64,000 bases of DNA from Brachyspira pilosicoli P43/6/78 (GCF_000325665.1 NC_019908.1:1612001-1676000), one strand, 5' to 3'; shown: positions 9,884-19,381, counted from the first letter of the stretch. Notes: generated by a model not told the origin, from the letters alone. A program made the numbers and translations.

Positions 9884-9921
9884 TAAAAAAAGGCTCACTA
9901 TTATAATAATAGCAAGCCTTA
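9884..9921 (-). terminator. Rho-independent terminator after the DUF2723 gene
   Basis: Minus strand AAGGCTTGCTATTAT / ATAATAGTGAGCCTT hairpin followed by a T-run, 21 bases after the stop at 9942. Confidence 0.88.
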
Positions 9922-9941
9922 ATAATTATTATACTTTTTTA

Positions 9942-12900
9942 TTATTGATTAGGAGCCCCAACAGTACCTAAATACTGCATTATCTGTACCCTTCTGCTTT
10001 CAACATCTTTATCCAAATTAGCTATCACCTGATTATCCTTAGCAAGAGGAGACATTCTCACCTTAAAATCATTATAAACATTAAGTGCCTCAACAATCAT
10101 ATTCTGCTCTATATATATATGACCTATAGCATACAAAGCAAAAGCACCGTCTTGAGTTAAATCATTTGTATATTTTGAGTATATATTTATAGCCTCATTA
10201 TATCTCTTTTGATTAAGATAAATGCTAGCCAAATCAAAATCTACACCCCTTCTATCATCTCTAGTAATATTAGGAAGATTCAAAGTATCATTTAATATAT
10301 TAATACCAGTATTAACATCACCAATATTAGCATAAAGTATAGCAAGCTCTTTATTAACATTTATCAATTGAGTATTATTAACAGCTCTCTTTTTAGCTTC
10401 AGTTTTAGCCCAAATAGTTTCATCTAAATCCTGTCTGTTTTGATAAATATAATTAGCATAAGCAGTATAACTATCAAAAGTGTTTTCAGCTATAGCCTGC
10501 TGTTTTAGAGCATCTGCCTGCTGTCTTGTAGTTCTAAGCTGTAAATCTAATCTATTATTAAACTGCATTATCTGCTGATAAGTAGTGTTTTGTGCCCTTG
10601 CAGCATCTCCCATATCTTTACCTCTATGGAAAGTTTTCTCTGCTCTTGCCATTACATCTTTAGCTTTATTTAAATATTCAGCCTCTTTCTCATAAGGAGT
10701 ATTTTTAGAACGAGCTAAATATTCATAAGAAGCAGCCAAATTGAAATAAGCAGGATAAATAAGCTTTTCAAGTTTTATAAGCTCTTCATACATCACTGTA
10801 GCTCTCTCATAATCCTCATCTAATATAGCCTGATTACCTATAGCAAAGTAAACATTAGACATATCAAAGCCTATAGTAAGCATTCTTTCTTCTTCTTCTC
10901 TTTTAAGCTTTTTATACTCTTCTATTTTTGCATTAGCCTCTTCTCTTGTAATGCCGTTTTTAGCAATGTCTCCATTACCCATAAAACCAAGCAATTTTTG
11001 ATATGTTTTTATTCTTCTGTTATACATATCTATTTTAGCAAGTGAATAAGAACTTACAAAAATCTCTCTAGTTAAAAAGTCATAATGAGAAATCTCTTCA
11101 GCAGTTCCTTTCATAGTGTAGCTATTCCAATAATCTTCTTCTGTTTTTAACTCTGGGAAAGGAAGTTCATACATTTTTACGAAAGTTATCTCTTCATTGC
11201 CATTATAGTTATTTTTTCTCTCTACCGATATTAAACCTTCATCAAGCAAAGCATTCAAATCTGAAGCAACTTTTTCATTCTCATAATTTCTTTTCAAATG
11301 CTCTCTTGCTATTGCTTTATAATCATTAACAGTAAGCACCTTGAAGAACTCTAACTCATCAACTAAAGCATATTTTATAGGCTGAACTTTAAATACAAGT
11401 CCGTAAGCTTTAAAGTAATAATCTCCAAGCCTTTCAAGACCATCTCTTCTCCAAGCCATATAATAAGGTCTGCCGCTGTCTATAAAATCTTTGTCCACAG
11501 CATCGCTTATGCTTCCAAGCCATCTGCCGTCTGTTTTCATAAGGTTACCATATATTCTCTCAAATACATTACCCTTCTGGTCATATATTTTTAAATCCGG
11601 TCTTCTTCTTTCAACCATAGTATAGTAAACAAGACCGAATACTTGGTTATCTCCTCCCTCTGTTGCAAATATTGCATTGTCTGGAAGAGAGTTCATCATA
11701 TTATATGAATAGTCGTGGTTACTAAAATCTTTAGAGTTATTGTTACGGCTAAAGTTCATTACAAATATAGGAACCATTATTGCAAATATTGCTATAAGTG
11801 ATATTGCATGATAAGGCTTTAATTTTGTATCTGTAGTCTCTTCAGAAGGTTTTTTTAATACATTTTTTATATTAGTATTAAAATATTCCATATACCATTG
11901 TATACCAAATCCAACTATTACAATCATATATAAAGTAGCAGGCAAGAAGAATACTTCAACAAATGATAAAGTTCTTACACTTGGAGGAGGATTAGTATAT
12001 GCCATTAAAGATACACCAAAACTTAATAGTCCAAATACTGAAAATATTCCTATAAACTTATTTTTCTTAAATATCTGAAATAATCCAGGTATTAAGAATA
12101 ATAATCCTAAAACAGTTAATTGAGTTTTAAATATATTAATTAAAGCAGATACTTGTTCTGGGTGAAGTATGAAAGCTGCTGCAATATCGTTACCAGAAGC
12201 ACCATATTGTTTTCTGTGTATCATACTAAATAAATAGCTTAAATTCTCCCAACCAGATGGCTCATTTAGCTGTCCCCAGTTTAGAGGAGGTAAAGCCCTT
12301 GCTCTTATAGGCATGTAGGCATATATCATAACGCCAACAGCAAGCATTAAAAGCATTTTATAATAAGAAAATGATATTCCAGTGATAAAATCATTATCAT
12401 TATTAAACTTATCTATCTTACACAAGAAATATCTATAAACCAACACCCAAACTACAACTAAAAATAAAGGCCAAAATACTAAGAACATTCCTTTATAAAG
12501 AGTTGGGTAGAAAGGAGCTTTTAAGTTTTGTATCATATCTGGTCTTAAATAAGAACCATTAGCAAGTGCTGTAAATATGTCGCTTAAAATGTTCATATCT
12601 GTGAAAGGCTTAAAGAGTATAGAGAATATAGAATCATTGGAAGCTACACCAGGAGGGAAATATAAATAAGCCTCATAATTCATAATAAATCTATAGTATC
12701 CAAATCCACCTATAAAGAGCAACACTAAAAATACAAATATAGATATAAAAGGAGTTTCAATGTTTTCTATATATCTGTCTTTATGAACCAAGAATAATAC
12801 AATAGCTATAAACAAAAGAGGAGCAAAAGCAAAAGGCAAAGTAACGTGGTGATTAGCAAGTGCTACCCCATAAAGAAAACCGAAAGCCATTAAATATTTA

Positions 12901-13679
12901 TTTCCATAGTAAGGAACATCATCATCAGCATGCTGCCAAACTGCTTCAAACCAATAAACAAGTATTAAAAGCATAGAAGCTATTTGAAGAATGTTTAAGC
13001 TGTAAACTTCAGCCATAGTAGCTTGTGCCCACATATTGTCAGATATAGCAAAAGCAACACTTGCAAGTAATGCTGGTATATGTACTACAGGAGAAAAACC
13101 TCTCTCAATTCTGTTTTGTCCTAATACTTTAACCATGATAAGATAGAAGAAAATCATAGCAATAGCACCGCATGTGCCGGAAAATAGGTTTGTTCTCCAA
13201 GCGATGTTTCCAAATGGTATATAAGTAAATAGTTTAGACATTAAAGTATAAAAAGGATATCCCGGAGCATGCCCTACCCCTAAGAAGTAAGCTGCTGTTG
13301 TAAGCTCTCCATTATCTCCTGCAGAAAGTGAAGGAGTTAATGTAAACAAATAAAGCAAAAATGTAAACAAAAATGCTACACTAGAAAATATTATATCTAT
13401 CTTTGAAAGGTGATAGGGTTTTATTTCGTACTTTTTAAATATTGGTTCGCTGTTAGAAGACTTTGAGAATAATTTAGAAAGTATGTTTTCGCTTTTTTCT
13501 TTATTAGCTTTTTCTTTCTTATTATTCTTTGCATTATTTTTTTGAGCATTTTGCAGATTATTAATATATTCTTCTATTAACTCTCTGTCTTTTTCTAGTT
13601 TTTTTGTAAGCTCATCAATGCTTTTATTTTTGTAATTAGCTTTAATATACTCTTTTTCAAGATGCGAAAGTTTAGCCAT
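9942..13679 (-). CDS. Giant DUF2723 (TMEM260-like) polytopic membrane protein with C-terminal TPRs
   Basis: 1245 residues. N-terminal ~95 residues are soluble, Lys/Asn-rich, and start with a helix-turn-helix-like segment (KEYIKANYKNKSIDEL). Then the DUF2723 signature SAGDNGELTTAAYFLGVGHA and PGYPFYTL on the first loop, with about a dozen TM helices to roughly residue 620. A long extracytoplasmic region follows, and the last ~350 residues are TPR-like helical repeats (for example ALYAIGHIYIEQNMIVEALNVY). DUF2723 proteins have the GT-C glycosyltransferase fold, and the vertebrate relative TMEM260 is a protein O-mannosyltransferase, so transfer of a lipid-linked sugar to an exported protein or glycan is plausible. 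Ribosome site AGAGGAAA. No glycan genes are adjacent. Confidence 0.85.
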   Translation of the reverse strand: MAKLSHLEKEYIKANYKNKSIDELTKKLEKDRELIEEYINNLQNAQKNNAKNNKKEKANKEKSENILSKLFSKSSNSEPIFKKYEIKPYHLSKIDIIFSSVAFLFTFLLYLFTLTPSLSAGDNGELTTAAYFLGVGHAPGYPFYTLMSKLFTYIPFGNIAWRTNLFSGTCGAIAMIFFYLIMVKVLGQNRIERGFSPVVHIPALLASVAFAISDNMWAQATMAEVYSLNILQIASMLLILVYWFEAVWQHADDDVPYYGNKYLMAFGFLYGVALANHHVTLPFAFAPLLFIAIVLFLVHKDRYIENIETPFISIFVFLVLLFIGGFGYYRFIMNYEAYLYFPPGVASNDSIFSILFKPFTDMNILSDIFTALANGSYLRPDMIQNLKAPFYPTLYKGMFLVFWPLFLVVVWVLVYRYFLCKIDKFNNDNDFITGISFSYYKMLLMLAVGVMIYAYMPIRARALPPLNWGQLNEPSGWENLSYLFSMIHRKQYGASGNDIAAAFILHPEQVSALINIFKTQLTVLGLLFLIPGLFQIFKKNKFIGIFSVFGLLSFGVSLMAYTNPPPSVRTLSFVEVFFLPATLYMIVIVGFGIQWYMEYFNTNIKNVLKKPSEETTDTKLKPYHAISLIAIFAIMVPIFVMNFSRNNNSKDFSNHDYSYNMMNSLPDNAIFATEGGDNQVFGLVYYTMVERRRPDLKIYDQKGNVFERIYGNLMKTDGRWLGSISDAVDKDFIDSGRPYYMAWRRDGLERLGDYYFKAYGLVFKVQPIKYALVDELEFFKVLTVNDYKAIAREHLKRNYENEKVASDLNALLDEGLISVERKNNYNGNEEITFVKMYELPFPELKTEEDYWNSYTMKGTAEEISHYDFLTREIFVSSYSLAKIDMYNRRIKTYQKLLGFMGNGDIAKNGITREEANAKIEEYKKLKREEEERMLTIGFDMSNVYFAIGNQAILDEDYERATVMYEELIKLEKLIYPAYFNLAASYEYLARSKNTPYEKEAEYLNKAKDVMARAEKTFHRGKDMGDAARAQNTTYQQIMQFNNRLDLQLRTTRQQADALKQQAIAENTFDSYTAYANYIYQNRQDLDETIWAKTEAKKRAVNNTQLINVNKELAILYANIGDVNTGINILNDTLNLPNITRDDRRGVDFDLASIYLNQKRYNEAINIYSKYTNDLTQDGAFALYAIGHIYIEQNMIVEALNVYNDFKVRMSPLAKDNQVIANLDKDVESRRVQIMQYLGTVGAPNQ

Positions 13680-13759
13680 TGAATTATTTCCTCTTATCTA
13701 ATTTTAAATAGTTTCAGATATATTTTATTTTGGATTATATGCGGCAATAAATTTTTTTT

Positions 13760-13800
13760 GTACTTTTTCCAGCCGCAAAAAGTACCAAAAAGTGCAAATA
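13760..13800. repeat. Interspersed repeat A (solo copy)
   Basis: Copy of the A unit, core ccagccgcaaaaagtaccaa then aaagtgcaaata. It lies in the 279-base gap between divergent genes; the rest of the gap is featureless AT-rich DNA. Confidence 0.8.
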
Positions 13801-13958
13801 GTTGTTAAATTTTAAATACTCAAATATTACAACTATAATCAGTTATTATATAATAAAATCGCTTATTATTCAATAATGTAAAACTTATTTTATATTGAAA
13901 TAAAACATCTTTTAAATTATAGTAAAATGATATTTAGCAGTTATATTCAGGAAATAAA

Positions 13959-14540
13959 ATGAACTTCTTAAAAACAAATAGATTAACTATTATATTAATA
14001 TTTATTATAATTTCTTACATATTTTATAATGACTTTATAGATAATAATAATAATAATAATAATAATACAATTAACAATATTTACAACGCAAACTATATAG
14101 TAACTGATAATGATATTATTTTAGAAAATACTTATGATTTTAATAGTAGTATAGAAATTAAAGAAATTCGCCGCAACTACCTTAGATGGAGAGATAGAGA
14201 GCATCCTAACGTAGATTTTGAAGAGGATTCAAAAGATTTATATGTGAGATTAATAATAATATTTATGATAGGGGCTGCCATACTAGGTGTTTTGATAGAG
14301 ATATTATTTTTTAAAAAAGACTCTTATAAATACTATATTATTGTACTTGCAATAATTCTTGTAATAAGCTCGGTTATTATTTATAAAATACATAAAAACT
14401 TGGCTATTTTTAATATTGCCGGAAGTATAGATAGCATACTAGAATTATTAGCATTCTTTTTCGGCGGTGTAATATCTTTTATAGTATTGCTTATTAGTAA
14501 ACACCTTAGGGATAAAGATAATAAAAAAAATAATGAATAA
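13959..14540 (+). CDS. Small membrane protein with poly-Asn tract, unknown function
   Basis: 193 residues, not recognised. One TM helix at the N-terminus, a short Asn-rich extracytoplasmic segment encoded by an AAT triplet array, a charged loop containing EIRRNYLRWRDRE, then three TM helices and a charged tail. AGGAAAT precedes the ATG. The RRxY(L/I)R motif recurs in the 85-residue protein encoded at 15234-15491, so the two may be related. It opens a group of five or six small multi-TM proteins of no known family, all the others being on the opposite strand. Confidence 0.65.
   Translation: MNFLKTNRLTIILIFIIISYIFYNDFIDNNNNNNNNTINNIYNANYIVTDNDIILENTYDFNSSIEIKEIRRNYLRWRDREHPNVDFEEDSKDLYVRLIIIFMIGAAILGVLIEILFFKKDSYKYYIIVLAIILVISSVIIYKIHKNLAIFNIAGSIDSILELLAFFFGGVISFIVLLISKHLRDKDNKKNNE
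14041..14067 (+). repeat. AAT/ATA triplet microsatellite inside a coding region
   Basis: Nine perfect ATA/AAT triplets encoding consecutive Asn. Length changes by slippage would keep the reading frame and alter only the Asn tract. Confidence 0.9.
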
Positions 14541-14597
14541 TTATAAAAATTTAATTCTTGTACAACTAATGTATAATAATATTTGTTTTTCTTATAT

Positions 14598-15206
14598 TCA
14601 TTTTCTAATTTTTTTAAAAACATAACCAGCTATAATTATTAATAAAATTAAAATTAATCCTATAATTAAAGCATCTTTTAATGTAATATCTCCAAATAAA
14701 ACCATAGTAAAAATATTTGAAGGTCCTAAAATAGTTTCAATAATATCTTTTTGAATTGATAAAGTTGATTTCAAATTATTAGTATAATTATTTGTTTTAT
14801 TACTTATAAAGGCATCATTTATGATTGGCGGAGCATTAAAAAACGCTGCATATAAAAGCATAAGAAAAAATACAAAAGCAACAAGCAATGTCTTTTTTAT
14901 GTTATCTTCATTTAAATTAAATAATGCCGTTATAATACCAATGGCTATAAATATATATTCATAAGTATTTTCAATATTTTTTATTATAAAAAATCCTGAT
15001 ACTCCAAAAAAGACTATTATTAATATTATAGCTATTGCCAAACCTATTACACTATCACCATCTACTACTGTTTCACCAATTCCTTTAATTAAAAGCAATA
15101 TTAAAAATACTATTATAAAAGAGCATAAAAATAATGCTGCCATTCTAAATAAATCATTTTCTGGTATATTGATTTTATATATTAAATTAAAAATAATATC
15201 TTTCAT
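14598..15206 (-). CDS. Multi-TM membrane protein, unknown function
   Basis: 202 residues with about five hydrophobic helices (near 18-40, 50-75, 78-100, 105-125 and 172-195) and a hydrophilic Asn/Thr-rich loop around residues 130-160 that is probably extracytoplasmic. Short basic C-terminus (FKKIRK). No family recognised. GGAG lies about 14 bases upstream, a little far, so the exact start is not certain. Same strand as, and 27 bases downstream of, the 85-residue gene, so probably one transcript. Confidence 0.65.
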   Translation of the reverse strand: MKDIIFNLIYKINIPENDLFRMAALFLCSFIIVFLILLLIKGIGETVVDGDSVIGLAIAIILIIVFFGVSGFFIIKNIENTYEYIFIAIGIITALFNLNEDNIKKTLLVAFVFFLMLLYAAFFNAPPIINDAFISNKTNNYTNNLKSTLSIQKDIIETILGPSNIFTMVLFGDITLKDALIIGLILILLIIIAGYVFKKIRK

Positions 15207-15233
15207 AAATATTTATATATCTCCATAATAATT

Positions 15234-15491
15234 TTATACGTCTATCCATGCAAATCTTATGTAACGACGGCGATAAGTTATAAAATCTCTTATTAAATTA
15301 AGTAAATCATGTTTTTTAGAATATTTATACATTGTTTCTGATTTATTATTTACTACATCATACTTATTTAATATATCAGGAACATTCATAATAAACAATA
15401 TCATTCCCATAGTTAATACAATAACAAATAAAATAGCAATAATACCTCTTACATCAATTTTTTCTTCTTTATCTTTTTTTCTTTTTCTCAT
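15234..15491 (-). CDS. Single-TM small protein, unknown function
   Basis: 85 residues: a highly basic N-terminus (RKRKKDKEEK), one TM helix (IIAILFVIVLTMGMILFIM) and a C-terminal basic segment (YRRRYIRFAWIDV). The last part resembles the loop that precedes the TM region of the 13959-14540 protein, so this may be a shortened relative lacking the following TM helices. Ribosome site AAAGGAT. Lies between two other small membrane-protein genes on the same strand. Confidence 0.55.
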   Translation of the reverse strand: MRKRKKDKEEKIDVRGIIAILFVIVLTMGMILFIMNVPDILNKYDVVNNKSETMYKYSKKHDLLNLIRDFITYRRRYIRFAWIDV

Positions 15492-15523
15492 AGCTATTTT
15501 ATCCTTTTTTACTCTATATATAT

Positions 15524-16057
15524 TTATGAATATTTTTCTAAGAAAGTATCTAGTATTTTTCTAAAAATTATTGCACTAAATGCTAAATATTCTATTTTAC
15601 TTTTAGCATTAATAACACATAAAACTGTTATAGTAATAACATTTGCAAATAAAAAAAGTATGAATAGAAAACCTTTTTTATCCTCTTTCATTGTTCTGTA
15701 GAATTTCTTAATTTCATTCTTTGTATTTGGTATAATACCTGTAAATATAGCCAATATAGCATATAGCAAAGAAACTCTCATAAATATAGTATTAAAAAAA
15801 GCTTTTGCCGTATAATATCTTATAAAGAAACTATTTTTTATATATGTTGTAAAGTTCACTTTCTTTTTTTCTTTTGATATATTTTTTAAATAAGTTCTTT
15901 CTAAATCATTTTTTATATTTATTTCTACTTCTTTTGCAAATCCTATATTTGTATCTCTGTAAGAAAATAATATTATAAGAGCAGGAGGTATTATAATAGG
16001 TGAAAACAAAAATATTGCAAAAATTATTATAGATTTTGCAGATTCTTTTTTACTCAT
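15524..16057 (-). CDS. Membrane protein of the locally duplicated EYLAFS family (member 1, most divergent)
   Basis: 177 residues, about four TM helices. The plan matches the two neighbours at 16625-17194 and 17395-17970: basic N-terminus, a TM helix with an IIPPALI-type Pro motif, a charged loop, two central TM helices, and a final helix preceded by KSKIEYLAFSAIIF (NREYLAFSGVIF in the neighbours). The upstream ~110 bases are also shared with the other two units. Function unknown. It may act at the membrane as a small toxin-, immunity- or signalling-type protein, but nothing in the sequence shows which. Confidence 0.65.
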   Translation of the reverse strand: MSKKESAKSIIIFAIFLFSPIIIPPALIILFSYRDTNIGFAKEVEINIKNDLERTYLKNISKEKKKVNFTTYIKNSFFIRYYTAKAFFNTIFMRVSLLYAILAIFTGIIPNTKNEIKKFYRTMKEDKKGFLFILFLFANVITITVLCVINAKSKIEYLAFSAIIFRKILDTFLEKYS

Positions 16058-16180
16058 TTTTAAGCCTTTATAGATATTATGATTAGAAAATATAAAGACA
16101 ATACTTTTTTATTTATGAATATATAAATATTTATATTAGTATAATTTTACTTTTCCATAATCCTCGTCATTATATTATTA

Positions 16181-16294
16181 TATATACCTTTTTTGTCAAT
16201 ACGGTATATATGTTTATTGAATTAGATATATTGTATAAATTTGACTTAGTTTATTGTAAGCCTAAAATAAAACTATTAAACCAAAAATTGAAGT
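16181..16294. repeat. Intergenic part of the tandemly duplicated unit, copy 1
   Basis: Upstream region shared with 17221-17352 and partly 18001-18066; common segments are tatatgtttattgaatt, gtttattgtaagc and taaaataaaactattaaacc. Shows that the duplication covered promoter DNA as well as the gene. Confidence 0.8.
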
Positions 16295-16410
16295 AAATAT
16301 AAAAATGCAATATAATAATTTGATATATATAATTATTAAAATAAAAAAAATTAAGTATATACCTAAACAACTATATTTTGTCAAAAATAATTTTTTTAAA
16401 TTTTAACTAT

Positions 16411-16588
16411 CTGCAGGGCTTTGCCCCGCACCCCACTTCTTTTGGTGCCCCAAAGAAGCAAAAGGGCTATATTTTAGCTTAAATTAATAGTTTATATTAC
16501 ATGCAAAACAATTTTAGTATGATTTAGTACTAATTTTATATCTTGCACTTTTTGCAACTTTTTGCGGCGGGAAAAAGTTGATAAAAAA
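16411..16588 (-). repeat. Composite repeat A-B (reverse orientation)
   Basis: B unit at 16411-16475 (gcagggctttgccccgcacc ... cacttcttttggtgccccaa), an AT-rich spacer, then A unit at 16546-16588 (tttgcaactttttgcggcgg, gaaaaagttg). The complete composite also occurs at 30328-30510 and, modified, at 41588-41760. It fills most of the 567-base gap between genes; the remainder is the duplicated upstream region and plain AT-rich DNA. Confidence 0.85.
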
Positions 16589-16624
16589 TAGATGAAATTA
16601 AAATTTTTTAGAATACTAATAAAT

Positions 16625-17194
16625 TTATGATATTTTCCTAATGATAATACAGGCTATAAAACCGAAAATCACTCCGCTGAAAGCTAAATATTCTCTATTA
16701 CTTTCCATATATATTACTATTGCTATTAAAACGAATGCTATTAATACCAGAGTAATAAACACTACTAATATTGTTGTTATAGTCTCTCTAATATCTTCTT
16801 TTAGTTTTATCTCTTCATGATAATATTTTTGGGCTATAATTGCGGTAGCTGCAAGCGATAATACATAAGTCAGTATATATACAATTAATACTCTCACACC
16901 AACAATATTCAAATCCACTTTTGAGCTGCTATATTTAGATGATAAAGTTCCTTTTAATAATATTGTTATTATTTCTTGAAGTACTTCTTCTTTTTCAAAA
17001 TTTGATGCATTAGTTTGTTTATTATCTATTATTTCTTTATCATTATATATTATTTCTTTTTTTTCTTTTATATTTTTATCAGCCTTAGCAAAAAATGATA
17101 TTGCAGTAGGAGGTATAGTACAAGATAAGAAGATATATATTATTAAAGCTATTACATTAACTTTGCTGTCATTTTTTTTATTTTTAATTTTCAT
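16625..17194 (-). CDS. Membrane protein of the duplicated EYLAFS family (member 2)
   Basis: 189 residues, very close to the next gene over its whole length, with most differences conservative. Basic N-terminus (KIKNKKNDSK), first TM with SCTIPPTAISFFA, a charged loop (KEKKEIIYNDKEIIDNKQTN), two central TM helices and a final TM segment beginning NREYLAFSGVIFGF. No database family comes to mind. Because the two copies differ mainly in hydrophobic substitutions and not by stops, both appear to be under selection. Confidence 0.75.
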   Translation of the reverse strand: MKIKNKKNDSKVNVIALIIYIFLSCTIPPTAISFFAKADKNIKEKKEIIYNDKEIIDNKQTNASNFEKEEVLQEIITILLKGTLSSKYSSSKVDLNIVGVRVLIVYILTYVLSLAATAIIAQKYYHEEIKLKEDIRETITTILVVFITLVLIAFVLIAIVIYMESNREYLAFSGVIFGFIACIIIRKIS

Positions 17195-17220
17195 TTAACT
17201 ACTCTTTAATTAAAATTATT

Positions 17221-17352
17221 TTTTAGCATATATAGTTTTTCAATTTTAATGTATATAGTTTTTTTGTAAATACAGTATAGATGTTTATTGAATTATAAAT
17301 TGATTTAGTTTATTGTAAGCGTAAAATAAAACTATTAAACCAAAAATTGATA
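17221..17352. repeat. Intergenic part of the tandemly duplicated unit, copy 2
   Basis: Same upstream segment as 16181-16294, here placed before the 16625-17194 gene: catatatagtttttcaattt, atgtttattgaatt, gtttattgtaagcg, aaactattaaacc. Confidence 0.8.
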
Positions 17353-17394
17353 AACTTAAAAAATTAAGTATATATTTTTAGAATACTAATAAAT

Positions 17395-17970
17395 TTATGT
17401 TATTTTCCTAATGATAATACAGGCTATAAAACCAAAAATCACTCCGCTGAAAGCTAAATATTCTCTATTACTTTTCATATATATTACTGCTACTATTAAA
17501 ATGAATGCAATTAATGCCAGAGTAATCAACTCTACTAATATTATTCCTATAGTCTCTCTAATATCTTCTTCTATTTTTATCTCTTCATGATAATATTTTT
17601 GGGCTATAATTGCGGTAATTGCAAGCGATAATATATAAGTCAGTCCATATACAATTAATACTCTTATACCAAGAATTCTAAAATCCACTTTTGAGCTGCT
17701 ATATTTAGATGATGAACTTCCTTTTAATAATAATGTTATTATTTTTTGAAGCATTTCTTCTTTGTCAAAATTTGCTGCATTAGTTTGTTTATTATCTATT
17801 ATTTCTTTATCATTATATATTATTTCTTTTTTTTCTTTTATATTTTTATCAGCCATAGCAAAAAATGATATTGCAGTAGACGGTATAATTAAAGATAAGA
17901 AGAGATATATTATTAAACCTATTATATTGATATTGTCTTTGCTATCATTTTTTTTCTTTTTAATTTTCAT
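17395..17970 (-). CDS. Membrane protein of the duplicated EYLAFS family (member 3)
   Basis: 191 residues, near-duplicate of the 16625-17194 product. Same four-TM plan and identical loop KEKKEIIYNDKEIIDNKQTN; the C-terminal helix NREYLAFSGVIFGF and the basic tail are conserved. Its downstream flank (aatactaataaatttatg...) also matches that of member 2, so the duplicated unit runs from beyond the stop codon through the gene into the promoter. Function unknown. Confidence 0.75.
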   Translation of the reverse strand: MKIKKKKNDSKDNINIIGLIIYLFLSLIIPSTAISFFAMADKNIKEKKEIIYNDKEIIDNKQTNAANFDKEEMLQKIITLLLKGSSSSKYSSSKVDFRILGIRVLIVYGLTYILSLAITAIIAQKYYHEEIKIEEDIRETIGIILVELITLALIAFILIVAVIYMKSNREYLAFSGVIFGFIACIIIRKIT

Positions 17971-18000
17971 TTAACTACTCTTTAATTAAAATTATTTTAT

Positions 18001-18066
18001 CATATATAGTTTTCAATTCTAATATATAGGCACTTTTTGTCAATGTAAATATATGTTTATAGAATT
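18001..18066. repeat. Intergenic part of the tandemly duplicated unit, copy 3 (partial)
   Basis: catatatagttttcaattct, then ttttgtcaatgt and atatgtttatagaattc, aligning with copies 1 and 2 but cut off where repeat C1 begins at 18071. The remaining ~200 bases to the next gene show only AT-rich DNA. Confidence 0.7.
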
Positions 18067-18070
18067 CTTA

Positions 18071-18152
18071 ACGCACGGTGAATGACTCTATATATATAAT
18101 CAAAATAATATTTATAATTAGTTCTTTTTTATAATTTAGTTTAACGTGCGCC
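18071..18152. repeat. MITE-like repeat C, copy 1 (82 bp)
   Basis: Ends acGCACGgtg and aaCGTGCgcc are inverted; interior is AT-rich. Same length and ends as copies at 19382, 46115 and 49461. Upstream neighbour of the oxidoreductase gene. Confidence 0.75.
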
Positions 18153-18360
18153 AGTATAAATTTTGATAAAAAAATCATGTAGTACTTTAAAAAACTCTAA
18201 AATATATTTATTTTGTGAACTACAATATATGTTTTATATGTATTATTATACACACAAATATTATTGTTACCACATTAGTAACAATAAATTCTTTAAATTT
18301 TATATTGATTTATATAGCATATAAATTTATTTTTATAAAAAACAAAAAAGGAGATATTAT

Positions 18361-19362
18361 ATGAAAGCTATTCAAATTAAAAAATATTCAAAAGATATAA
18401 ATATAGAAGTTTCAAATATTCCAATTCCTAATATTTCTGATAATGAAATATTAATTAAAGTAAAAGCTGCTGCAGTAAATCCTCTTGAAATATTAACATT
18501 AACAGGTTCTGTAAGACTTATACATGATTATAAAATGCCATTAACATTAGGCAATGAATGTTCTGGAACAGTTGAAAATATAGGCAAGAATGTAACCGAT
18601 TTCAAAATTAGAGATAAAGTTTACACTCGTCTTCCTATATCCAAAATAGGAGCTTTTGCTGAGTATGTTGCAGTAGATAGTAAATTCGTATCAGTTATGC
18701 CTAAAGATTATGATTTTATTACATCAGCAGCAATACCCCTTACAGCTCTCACAGCCTATCAAGCATTTACTGAAGAATTGGAAGCTAAACAAGGAGAAAC
18801 TGTTTTAATAACAGGAGGCTCTGGAAGTTTTGGAGAACTTGCTGTTCCAATTGCAAAATATTTGGGGTTAAATGTTATAGTTTCTGGTAATGAAAGATTA
18901 AAAGAACATTTTATTGATTTAGGAACAGATAAATATATTAGTTATAATAAAGAAAATTACTCTGAATTAGTTTCAAATGTTGATTATGTAATAGATACGC
19001 TTGGAGCAAATGAATTTGACAAAGAATTATCTGTATTAAAAAAAGGCGGACGACTTTTAAGTTTGAGAACTAGCCCAAATAAAAAGTTTGCTGAAGACAA
19101 TAATTTTCCTTTTATCAAAAAATTATTATTTTCTCTTGCTGGTTCTAAATATGATAAAAAAGCAATGAAAGATGAAAAAGAATATCGTTTTATGTTTGTA
19201 CGTGCTGACGGAGAACAGCTTCGTAAAATTACAAAAATTGTAGAAGATAAAAATATAAAGCCTAAAATATTTTCTACTATATTCAATATGGATAATGCAT
19301 CAGATGCTTTGAAATGTGTTTTACAAAAACATACAGATGGAAAAATAATAATATCTATGTAA
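18361..19362 (+). CDS. Zinc-free MDR-family NAD(P)H:quinone-type oxidoreductase
   Basis: 333 residues. GroES-like N-terminal domain with the family pattern VKAAAVNPLEILTLTG and LGNECSGTVENIGKNV, followed by a Rossmann domain with the nucleotide-binding loop VLITGGSGSFGELAVPIAK (about 150-170). It lacks the Cys ligands of zinc alcohol dehydrogenases, so it belongs with quinone oxidoreductases/enoyl reductases. The substrate cannot be predicted. Strong ribosome site AAAGGAGAT. The gene stands alone and is bracketed by repeat C copies at 18071 and 19382, 1.3 kb apart, which is unusual (see findings). Confidence 0.9.
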   Translation: MKAIQIKKYSKDINIEVSNIPIPNISDNEILIKVKAAAVNPLEILTLTGSVRLIHDYKMPLTLGNECSGTVENIGKNVTDFKIRDKVYTRLPISKIGAFAEYVAVDSKFVSVMPKDYDFITSAAIPLTALTAYQAFTEELEAKQGETVLITGGSGSFGELAVPIAKYLGLNVIVSGNERLKEHFIDLGTDKYISYNKENYSELVSNVDYVIDTLGANEFDKELSVLKKGGRLLSLRTSPNKKFAEDNNFPFIKKLLFSLAGSKYDKKAMKDEKEYRFMFVRADGEQLRKITKIVEDKNIKPKIFSTIFNMDNASDALKCVLQKHTDGKIIISM

Positions 19363-19381
19363 TTAGCTTTATATTACTTTT

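Noticed and set aside
18240-18360. Control hairpin at the oxidoreductase promoter (tattattattacacac / gttaccacattagtaac)
   Set aside because: Only a short gttac/gtaac inverted pair is seen; it could be an operator but the evidence is too weak to list.
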